Shown: in pieces, positions 56,488 through 64,000 of the stretch
Numbering within the stretch: the first letter of the stretch is position 1
How the letters are laid out: each line of letters begins with the position of its first letter
Origin: Hirundichthys speculiger
Taxonomy: Eukaryota > Chordata > Actinopteri > Beloniformes > Exocoetidae
Direction of reading: 5' to 3'
Length of the DNA stretch: 64,000 nucleotides
Assembly: GCA_018398805.1 (NCBI GenBank)
Contig: JAGFBZ010000721.1
Coordinates: 1-64,000 of the forward strand
The notes under the pieces: generated by a model
What the model saw: only the letters and a program-made list of their open reading frames with translations
Told to the model about the DNA's origin: nothing
Database searches by the model: none
Position numbers and translations under genes: made by a program

Positions 56488-57032
56488 CTGCTTCCTCTGA
56501 GGTCGCCTCCCTCTGCTGTAAAAGCTGCGTTGTCCACACAGAACAGAGCGTCGTACGGAGGAAGGGTGCCGCTCACAGAGACGTCGGGCTGGAACTCATT
56601 TTCCCGCCATGCTTCCTGGGCCGCGAAGCTGTAAGCAGGTGGGACGCATAACAACGTGACCGGCTGGTTCAGACCGCGGGCCACAACAGGACGATGCCGT
56701 GGGGTCCGTTCCCTCACGGGGACCGCGAAGACCTCTTCCTCCGCCTGCCGTCCGCGGAGCCAACAGGAGACGGTCTTGAATCTGCAGATGCTGGTGACCA
56801 TGAAGGCGCCCCCGACCGAGAACATGACGGGGCCCAGCAGATGGACCCACTGGAAGGTGGAGCCCACCTGGTAGTCCTGCCAGCCGATAGCGGTGAAGGT
56901 GGCGCCCATCAAAGCTAGGAAGACCCCGGAGAAAAGCAGCGCGACCCCCGTCTTGGCGCCATCCAGGAAGTCGGACTGGAGCGGGGGAGGAACGGCGCCG
57001 TTGCTCTCCGTCGCGGGCCGTCGTTCCACCAT
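56488..57032 (-). CDS. tmem174: Transmembrane protein 174, exon 1
   Basis: The exon encodes a two-pass membrane protein. ALLFSGVFLALMGATFTAIGW (residues 31-51, first membrane helix), a short loop DYQVGSTFQW, LLGPVMFSVGGAFMVTSICRFK (about 65-86, second helix), then a cytosolic tail with GLNQPVTL and VPPAY. This order matches vertebrate TMEM174, a renal tubule protein reported to bind the phosphate transporter NPT2A. The start MVERRP (57032) is chosen for its strong context (A at -3, G at +4). An in-frame ATG at 57107 would add 25 residues unlike the family. At 56488 the exon meets a consensus donor, CAG|GTGAG. Reading through gives a stop three codons later (182 residues against 243 in human), so a second exon, not found here, should carry the C-terminus. 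Confidence 0.88.
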
Positions 57033-57110
57033 GCTCTTTGTTTGTGTGAGCGAGCTGCAGGTTGGACTGAACAAACACTGACTAACCTGAAGACTGCTGC
57101 AAACCACGAA

Positions 57111-57118
57111 GTTATAAG
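57111..57118 (-). promoter_or_regulatory. Possible TATA-like element of tmem174
   Basis: The minus strand reads CTTATAAC, about 80 bp upstream of the chosen ATG, a distance compatible with a short 5' leader. It is a single weak motif. Confidence 0.2.
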
Positions 57119-57270
57119 TTAACCTGCACCTGAGTCCTGCCGCCAGGAGGACACAAAGTTCAGACTCATGAGGACAATATCAATCTTTTTGTGCTTGTCT
57201 GATCTAAATGGTCCTTGGTTCAATTCAAGGCACTTTACGCATAAAGCAATCAAAGATACAAAGTTGAATA

Positions 57271-57874
57271 CAGTGATCCCTTGTTTTTTGCAGTTAATGG
57301 AGAGCGGCACCCCCTTGCGAAAATCAAAATTCGCGAACAGGAGCCAGAGCCTCCTGAGCCTAAATAATGTGTTTAAAATATGTTTAAAAACCGCAAAAAA
57401 GTAGCGAAACAAAACAAAGGCTCAACTGTGGTCTTTCTGTTACCTTCACAGCCTCTGGTCTCTGAACCGTAGTAGAGAAACCACTGGTATTCTGCTATTT
57501 TTGGCTCGTAATTAGCGGCTAACATGCTAACAACAACAAAAGAAAAAGTCTGGTTTTCTCTGCATGAAAGGGGAACTTTATTCTGGCACTGCAGGAACTT
57601 GTAACATCCTTTTCCTCATCGTTTTCCTCCTGCCGTCCCACGACACACACACTACACACCATTACCCATAAGGCCACACCATTACCCATAAGGCCACCTT
57701 CTTAAAGGGGCCGGGCTGGCTCACGACATTTCTTCGCTGTGAGAGAACGCGCACAACATCCTGTGATGTTTCTGCGATTTTTTCTTGATTTTTTTATCAT
57801 ATTATATATTTCTGGAAAATCCGCAAATAACTTAAACCGCGGAACTTAAAGCGCGAATTGGAGAGGGATCACTG
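57271..57874 (+). mobile_element. pogo/Tigger-like element, complete
   Basis: TA (57269-57270), CAGTGATCCCTTGTTTTTTG ... GAGAGGGATCACTG, TA (57875-57876). It is 604 bp and closely similar to the copy at 32.9 kb. It lies about 240 bp upstream of the tmem174 start, so it could affect its promoter region. Confidence 0.9.
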
Positions 57875-58019
57875 TATTATCCAAAATGGCATTCATGCAT
57901 TATATTTCACGCACAATCCAATCCAGTCCAAATTCCAGATACCATGCCAATTCATAAAAATTCATCCTGAGTAAACGTGGGGATAAAAAACGTGGTTAAT
58001 AGAGCTAAAAAAAATCAAA

Positions 58020-58700
58020 CCTCCAACTGAACCAGATAAAGGGAGGACAGTCATCTGCTGTGCAATCGTTTACTTTAGCGGAAATGAAGCCAAAACAGAT
58101 GAAATCTGGACTTTTACTAGGCCATTCAAGAACCTTCATTCTTTTATTTTTCAGCAGGTCCGATTTAGGTTTCCCGTCGGATCGTCGTCCTGTTGCATGA
58201 CTCCATCTGTCGTCCTGGAACTACGTAGGAGTTCATGGTCCACGAAGACCACGAAGTCCTGCGGCTACAAAACAACCCCAAATCCCAAATCCTCACCCGC
58301 CCACAGCTTTGCTTGGCAGTGGCTATGTGGTTCTGCTGGGACGCCCTGGTTGGTTCGGACCAGAGATGGTTCTGGGCAGTTAGGCCACCTGACTCCACCT
58401 TGGTGTCATCTGTCCGAAGGACCTCGTTCCAGAAGTCTCGTGGTTTGCTCGGATGCAGGTTTACAAATTTCAGTTTCATGTTCTTTTTCAACAGAAGAGG
58501 ATTTCTGTTGGCGTCTCTTCCAAACAAACCGTACTTGTTTTATCGGTATTTCCATGAGCATTGCAGGATCAGACCTGGAGGTAAATTTGTTGGGATAAAT
58601 TGCACTTTCTAGGCTGATACGCAGCAGCAATTACTGCTTATGTCTTTCCCTCTTGGTATTGTGTTATCACACACCGAAAGGTTTGAATCCGTAGCAGCGC
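58020..58700 (-). pseudogene. Tc1-like transposase pseudogene
   Basis: On the minus strand, in order: a PNKFTSRSDPAMLMEI block (end of the DNA-binding region), HPSKPRDFWNEVLRTDDTKVE (first catalytic aspartate region, normally WSDETKVE) and further C-terminal pieces. These occur in different frames (58406-58630; 58165-58527), so frameshifts disable it. At 58630-58670 an N-terminal ISN-like segment remains. Confidence 0.8.
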
Positions 58701-58739
58701 CTGGCTGCATCTCACCCTCCTAAACCCTCTGGAAGCTGC

Positions 58740-59305
58740 GAGGAGGAAAAGAAGATTTCCACATGCACGATATGAAATTCACCTTGTCGTGAGCGATTTC
58801 ACACGGACACATCCGTTAACTGTGCTGTTATGCATAACTAATCAGCAGCAGCTCGTGCTGATGAGGGCGAACCGCTCCAGCACCATAAATGAAAAGACTT
58901 AGAGACACGAAATGAGCTTCACTCTTACAAGAGAACCACGTCTGACAGCCGTGGATCCAGCAGAAAGACGTCTTCAGAAACCGAGACTTCAACACAGCTG
59001 TAAAACTGACACTGTTGTAATTAAAGTGGTCATTTTATGCTTTTCTGCGTTTTCCGGTTTCACGGTGAAAATATGATGGATCATCATGATGATAATTATG
59101 TGATCACAGGCTCACAAACACAGTGAAGCATATGTTGTAGCTTCCCTCGCACAAAAGTCTCGGTTTTCAGGGCGCTGGGAGCATTTCCTTCTGGAGAGTT
59201 GTTTTTTTTTTTTCATATTGTCCAGGCAGTGATCACCCACGAGAACAAGAGCCTCCCTGGTTATTTAAAAAAATGTAGAAAGGCTAAAGTTGAAAGTCTA
59301 AGATG
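58740..59305. other. No gene recognised
   Basis: Low-copy sequence between the Tc1 pseudogene and the foldback element. Confidence 0.4.
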
Positions 59306-59312
59306 GAGTATT

Positions 59313-61088
59313 AGGGCCTCACTGAGAAAAAAAAAATTGTGGGCAATGATTTTTTTTTTCATTCCTCACTTACGCAAAGAAAGTCGAAATATTGAGAATA
59401 AAGTCAAAATGTTAAGAATAAAGTCAAAATATTGACAATAAAGTTGAAATGCAGTTTCCACAATAAAGTTGTCTTAAAGATTTATTTAAACCAGCTTTAC
59501 TCTACCAACATAATGTCTGTGTCTAAGTGCTTTTATCACATAGACACAGTATTATAATAAAAATTCGTACTTTGAAGAGATTGTGTCAGAAATTGCGCCT
59601 ATTCAGAAAAAGAAACTACACCGATTCTGGAATTCTGGAAACTGCATTTCGACTTTATTCTTGACATTTCAACTTTATTCTCGACGTTTCAACTTTATTC
59701 TCGACATTTTGACTTTATTCTCAATATTTCAACTTTATTCTCGACATTTCGACTTTATTCTCGACGTTTCGACTTTATTCTCGACATTTCGACTTTATTC
59801 TCGACGTTTCAACTTTATTCTTGACATTTCAACTTTATTCTCGACATTTTGACTTTATTCTCAATATTTCAACTTTATTCTCGACATTTCGACTTTATTC
59901 TCGACGTTTCAACTTTATTCTCGACATTTCGACTTTATTCTCGATGTTTCAACTTTATTCTCGACATTTTGACTTTATTCTCGACATTTCGACTTTATTC
60001 TCGACGTTTCAACTTTATTCTCGACATTTAGTCTTTATTCTCGACGTTTCAACTTTATTCTCGACATTTCGACTTTATTCTCGACGTTTCAACTTTATTC
60101 TCGACATTTCGACTTTATTCTCGACGTTTCAACTTTATTCTCGACATTTCGACTTTATTCTCGACATTTCGACTTTATTCTCGACATTTCGACTTTATTC
60201 TCGACGTTTCAACTTTATTCTCGACATTTCGACTTTATTCTCGACGTTTCAACTTTATTCTCGACATTTCGACTTTATTCTCGACGTTTCAACTTTATTC
60301 TCGACATTTCGACTTTATTCTCGACGTTTCAACTTTATTCTCGACATTTCGACTTTATTCTCGACTTTTTTATTCTCGACATTTCGACTTTATTCTCGAT
60401 TTCGATTTCACTTTATTCTCGACATTTTGACTTTATTCTCGACATTTCGACTTTATTCTCGACGTTTTCAACTTTATTCTCGACTTTATTTTTTCTCGAC
60501 GTTTCAACTTTATTCTCGACATTTCGACTTTATCTCGACGTTTCAACTTTATTCTCGACATTTCGACTTTATTCTCGACATTTCTTTCGACTTTATTCTC
60601 GACAACTTTTTCTCGACATTTCTCTTATTCTCGACGTTTCAACTTTATTCTCGACATTTAGTCTTTATTCTCGACGTTTCAACTTTATTCTCGACATTTC
60701 GACTTTATTCTCGACGTTTCAACTTTATTCTCGACATTTCGACTTTATTCTCGACGTTTCAACTTTATTCTCGACATTTCGACTTTATTCTCGACGTTTC
60801 AACTTTATTCTCGACATTTCGACTTTATTCTCGACGTTTCAACTTTATTCTCGACATTTCGACTTTATTCTCGACGTTTCAACTTTATTCTCGACATTTC
60901 GACTTTATTCTCGACGTTTCAACTTTATTCTCGACATTTCGACTTTATTCTCGACGTTTCAACTTTATTCTCGACGTTTCAACTTTATTCTCGACATTTC
61001 GACTTTCTTCTTGTAAGTGTGGAACAAAAAAGCCAAAAACAAAAAAACAAAAATTGCCCACAATTTTTTTTTCTCAGTGTGGCCCCAA
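59313..61088. mobile_element. Foldback-type element with satellite interior
   Basis: The left end (AGGGCCTCACTGAGAAAAAA, ATTGTGGGCAATG, CTTACGCAAAGAAAGTCG) is the imperfect inverse of the right end (CTTTCTTCTTGTAAG, AAAATTGCCCACAAT, TCTCAGTGTGGCCCC). Just inside the left end a few satellite units are inverted (GAATAAAGTC, 59380-59450). The right arm holds the long array. Superfamily unknown. Confidence 0.75.
59645..61008 (+). repeat. 20-bp minisatellite, about 65 units
   Basis: The unit is ACTTTATTCTCGACATTTCG, alternating often with a variant ending CGTTTCA, which gives a 40-bp higher-order period. The region 60360-60640 is degraded by indels. Because 20 is not a multiple of 3 the array reads as a 60-bp (20-residue) peptide repeat without stops, hence a 426-codon frame (59821-61101) that I regard as non-coding. 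Confidence 0.95.
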
Positions 61089-61092
61089 AACT

Positions 61093-61700
61093 CTTTCGTA
61101 AAAGTCTATGTTGAGCGGAATTATTCGCTTTTCTAAATCAGGCAGCATTTTACGAACTTCTCATATCTACACTTACAAACATGGTCTTTTATATTCTGAA
61201 TCCGTTTCTGACCCGGGTGTATACGGAAGGATTTGAGGTGTCCAGGTCATTTACAGGAAATGTTGAAAACGCATCATTGCTAACACAGCAACGTGTGCGT
61301 GAGCCATTAGCTCCGCCCATCAGCAAGCCTCCAGGAATCCAGCCAATCAAAGTCAAACCTCTTTGTCTCGAGGAAAAGTCGTTCTGTCTGATTACCGGTC
61401 CTTATCGCTCTGAAATATTTACAGGTTTTTGGATTTAGGGTGGAGAACCGTTGAAAAAGCACCACAGATTAAAATTAGATGGCTGAGAATTAGCACCGAC
61501 CACATTTTATACACGAAGCAGCTTGTGTGAAAGGAGACTTCCAGTTATATGAGCGACTACACAACATGTCAGTAACTTTATTTACATTTAACCCTTACAC
61601 AGCTCACTCCCTACTAGATGATGACCGTTTTCCTGCCACAAAGAGCCTCCTGTGGTTAGTCAGAGTCAGGGGCCTCCACCGGCTGCAGAGGACCTGCCTG
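61093..61700. other. No gene recognised
   Basis: Low-copy sequence. The frames at 61181-61438 and the N-terminal part of 61527-62180 have no domain. Confidence 0.4.
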
Positions 61701-61997
61701 CAAATTAGAGGTGAGCGGATCGATCCAAATATCGATAATATCGATACCAATACTGGTATTGATATTGAACGATACTCGTCTAAAAAGATCGATACTCAGG
61801 CCTCGCTGAGTCCTCCTCACCTCTCGTCTCGTCTTTTGACGTTGCACCATCACATGGCTCAGTGGCGCCACCCAAACAAGCATGCAGGTAGACTCAGCCT
61901 GGCCCCTCCCCCCGGGCCCGCCCACTCAGCACTCTCTCTCCCCCCTGATCGACCCATACACATCACGGAGAGAGATAACAGAGCAGAAGTATCGAGA

Positions 61998-62180
61998 ATG
62001 GCAGGAAGGAAAAGGAGGAGCGTCGTTTGGCTGTATTTTAATCTCGAAAATGAAACAATAGTAAATTGTGTAGTTTGTAAAAAAGGCTGTAAAATACATC
62101 CCCCGTTCTCTAACCCTGACAGAAAGTCATTGACAGACGTCTTTCAGTCCAACAGAGAGTATCCAGGTAGATCAGAGTGA
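61998..62180 (+). pseudogene. hAT transposase BED finger, truncated
   Basis: MAGRKRRSVVWLYFNLENETIVNCVVCKKGCKI contains the BED aromatic pair (W, YF) and the C-x2-C zinc ligands. The following H-x-H part is lost: the frame passes to DRKSLTDVFQSNREYPG and stops. The upstream extension of the open frame to 61527 is not part of the domain. Confidence 0.75.
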
Positions 62181-62329
62181 TCATCTTCAGCATCAAATTA
62201 TATAAACTTTTAAAGTATATGTTACTTAAGTCACATGATACTGGAGCCAACTAAAATAAATATACAATTAAGACCTTGAAATAACCCAGTACATGTCATG
62301 TATCCCATTGAAAGGTGTTATCTAAGATA

Positions 62330-62595
62330 AAATAACATTAGATAAACCTTTATTTATCCCACAATGGAGAAATTTATAGTTAAAGCAATGGGAAAGTGCA
62401 CACAGTGCAAACAAAATTACACAAATATCGAAAGATATAAGAGTTGGACCCGAAAAAACAATATGAACAGAACAATTCAACTCCAAGGAATATTTATAGA
62501 AAAATGTTGAAGAGAAAGTTTGCCGAAATTCACAAAAAATGACAAAAAAAAAGACCAAATCGTAAGCAGTTTCATGATGGATCAAGCTTAATATA
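62330..62595 (-). mobile_element. LINE/retroposon tail nested in hAT
   Basis: AAACCTTTATTTATCCCACA and GAAAGTGCACACAGTGCAA mark a common fish retroposon 3' region in inverse orientation. It is truncated, with no coding region. Confidence 0.55.
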
Positions 62596-62689
62596 AAAAA
62601 GTATCGGTATCGTTATCGGTATCGTCGATATTGGCCGTGTATTTACTTGGTATCGGCTCGAAACCAAAATTCCCAGTATGCCCCACTTT

Positions 62690-63695
62690 TACTGGAAATA
62701 CATCGACATGCACATGCCAGCTACAGTGATGTAAGCATGCAATATAATTCTGAATGCAAACAATGTAATCCGAACTCGTTTTGCTTTTTGTTTTTTTGAA
62801 TGCCTACATGAAAGCACTTCCTGTATTGTGTTGCAGGAAACAACTCAGAGAGCAGGACGATGCAACGCTTATGGCAAAGCAAAACAAAGGTTCCTCAGAC
62901 GGAAACGACTGACTGGACAACACGCAACGCCAGCAGCTGATGAAATCTAACGTGCATGTGTGTGTTTTTGTCTTTATTTTGGAGCCTCGGCTCGTTTTAC
63001 TTACCGGTAATGAACAAGGGGACAGATACAACGAATCCATCTGAGGCCAGTGTTTAAAAATAAAAAAACCTCCCAGAACTGAAGCTGCACTCATTCTTTC
63101 AATTAGCAAACTCCAAATATTTATGAAGAGAACATTTCCTCTCTGGAAGGAAGGAAGGTTTTCTGCGTGCGATTGTCTCCTGTTGACTCACGCTGGGGTA
63201 TATTGATCCCATGGGCTCATGCTTCATTTCGCTTCAGCTCTGCAGTCATCCTTTGAAAAGTTACCCGGGATCTTCCAGTGTTCCGTCATCTGGCAGCACG
63301 TCGATATCCACGGAGGGTCGATGGAAAGATGGCACCGCTTGACCAAAGCTGCTGTTCTCATTTAAACGATAACCGGGCCAACAGTTTGCAGACACGTTCA
63401 GAACTCGACACTCAGTTTCCTTTGTTCAACAGACTATCATCCCAGACTCACCCCACTATGACACTTCACACATTTTGCATCAGCTGTTGTCTCCACTTTT
63501 ATGTGTGAAGTGTGTCCTTGCTTCTTCCCCTTCAACCAAGTTTTTCCCGAAATACTGTACAAAAAGTACTGGACAAAATCCCAGGTGACATCACCCAGAG
63601 TAGGCCTGGAGGCCGGCTGGAACACATCCGCCTGAGCTCAGTTACTGCAAGTTAGCTATTTTTAGCCTGGCTAGCTTACCTTACGCTAACCTGTG
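62690..63695. other. No gene recognised
   Basis: Low-copy sequence. Frames at 62804-63109 and 63278-63625 oppose each other and lack domains. Confidence 0.4.
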
Positions 63696-63697
63696 AT

Positions 63698-64000
63698 TAG
63701 GGGTGTGAAAAAATCGATTTCGCAATATATCGCGATTTCGGCCACCCAATATAATTTCGATTTTTCAGCTCCTAATATCGAAATGTGCAGAAACACTAAT
63801 AATAAACAATAAATAGCTTGTTTTGAAGCAAATAGTTTTGACTCAATTTGTCCTCTGAATGATCAATATCATCTGATGAACATATACAGCAACTTGATTT
63901 TTCATCTCTACTTTTAATTTTGATATTAACTGGGTAGAATATAGCAATATATCACGATCCAAGTATCATGATACATATCGTATTGCGAGGTCCTTGCCAA
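63698..64000 (+). mobile_element. Family C element, copy 4, cut by window end
   Basis: TAGGGGTGTGAAAAAATCG start, followed by TTGATTTTTCATCTCTAC and ATCATGATACATATCG, colinear with 24.2-25.0 kb. The right terminus lies outside the window. Confidence 0.8.

Larger units (their letters stand above)
61708..62686 (+). mobile_element. hAT element with BED-finger start
   Basis: The left part GAGGTGAGCGGATCGATCC with ATCGATAT words mirrors the right GGTATCGTCGATATTGG and GGTATCGGCTCGAAA. The ends are diverged and no target duplication is evident. It contains a BED-finger exon (61998-62180) and a nested LINE tail (62330-62595). Confidence 0.65.

Noticed and set aside
56596..57078. 160-codon minus-strand frame and plus-strand frames over tmem174
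   Set aside because: They are shadow frames of the tmem174 exon in GC-rich sequence. Only the frame with two membrane helices fits a known family.
59821..61101. 426-codon open frame, the longest in the window
   Set aside because: It is a translation of the 20-bp minisatellite. Its lack of stops follows from the unit sequence, and the peptide is a simple 20-residue repeat.

Overview
The window is nuclear DNA of a teleost fish. The evidence is one recognisable vertebrate gene (tmem174, minus strand, near 56.5-57.0 kb) in a background dominated by fish-type transposons: Tc1/mariner, pogo/Tigger-like, many hAT elements with 8-bp target duplications, a Kolobok-like TTAA element, L2/Rex-type LINE tails and a Rex3 (RTE) tail, with AT-rich microsatellites and long homopolymers. 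Apart from tmem174, nearly every open frame is transposon-derived or chance. In mammals TMEM174 is followed by a long gene desert before FOXD1. A gene-poor 0-56 kb downstream of this minus-strand tmem174 fits that layout, but this is an inference from synteny.

Layout. 0-1 kb: hAT end and a Tc1 transposase remnant. 1.9-2.4 kb: retroposon tail, copied in inverse near 36 kb. 3.7-4.7 kb: hAT-like element (family A) carrying a second hAT that encodes part of a MADF domain. 5.45-6.85 kb: hAT with a transposase first exon. 6.75-8.1 kb: CTCF-, ETS- and ZNF143-type motifs followed by an unidentified possible first exon. 8.8-9.95 kb: family J hAT. 11.45-12.55 kb: hAT with a broken BED finger and a 53-bp tandem repeat. 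13.5-14.3 kb: MITE with a Rex3 insertion. 15.7-18.2 kb: TA-flanked MITE, then a Tc1 remnant split by two hATs placed at one target. 20.8-21.8 and 28.6-29.7 kb: family A copies 2 and 3, each with its own nested element. 24.2-25.0 kb: family C with a truncated Tigger-like element. 26.2-27.2 kb: Kolobok-like element. 32.6-34.0 kb: family H split by a Tigger-like element. 35.9-38.5 kb: LINE split by a hAT, then a Tc1 remnant. 38.5-40.4 kb: families E and H, tandemly duplicated. 41.9-43.1 kb: microsatellites and a MITE. 46.3-50.3 kb: a deeply nested Tc1/hAT/LINE mosaic with a 1-kb inverted repeat. 51.66-53.88 kb: mariner relic with a nested family J copy. 54-56.2 kb: repeats including a BED-finger hAT. 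56.5-57.0 kb: tmem174 exon. 57.3-57.9 kb: complete Tigger-like element. 58.0-58.7 kb: Tc1 pseudogene. 59.3-61.1 kb: foldback element filled with a 20-bp satellite. 61.7-62.7 kb: BED-finger hAT. 63.7 kb to the end: family C again.

The most informative structures are insertion histories. They include an apparent composite hAT move that carried a Tc1 segment (47.7-48.8 kb), two hATs sharing three copies of one 8-bp target (17.0-18.0 kb), and a MADF fragment inside a hAT (3.8-4.4 kb). Single-copy stretches between repeats (about 10.4-11.4, 18.9-19.6, 30.5-32.6 and 50.5-51.6 kb) hold no gene I can recognise and are candidate non-coding regulatory DNA. Family letters A-J are labels made here by comparing copies within the window.
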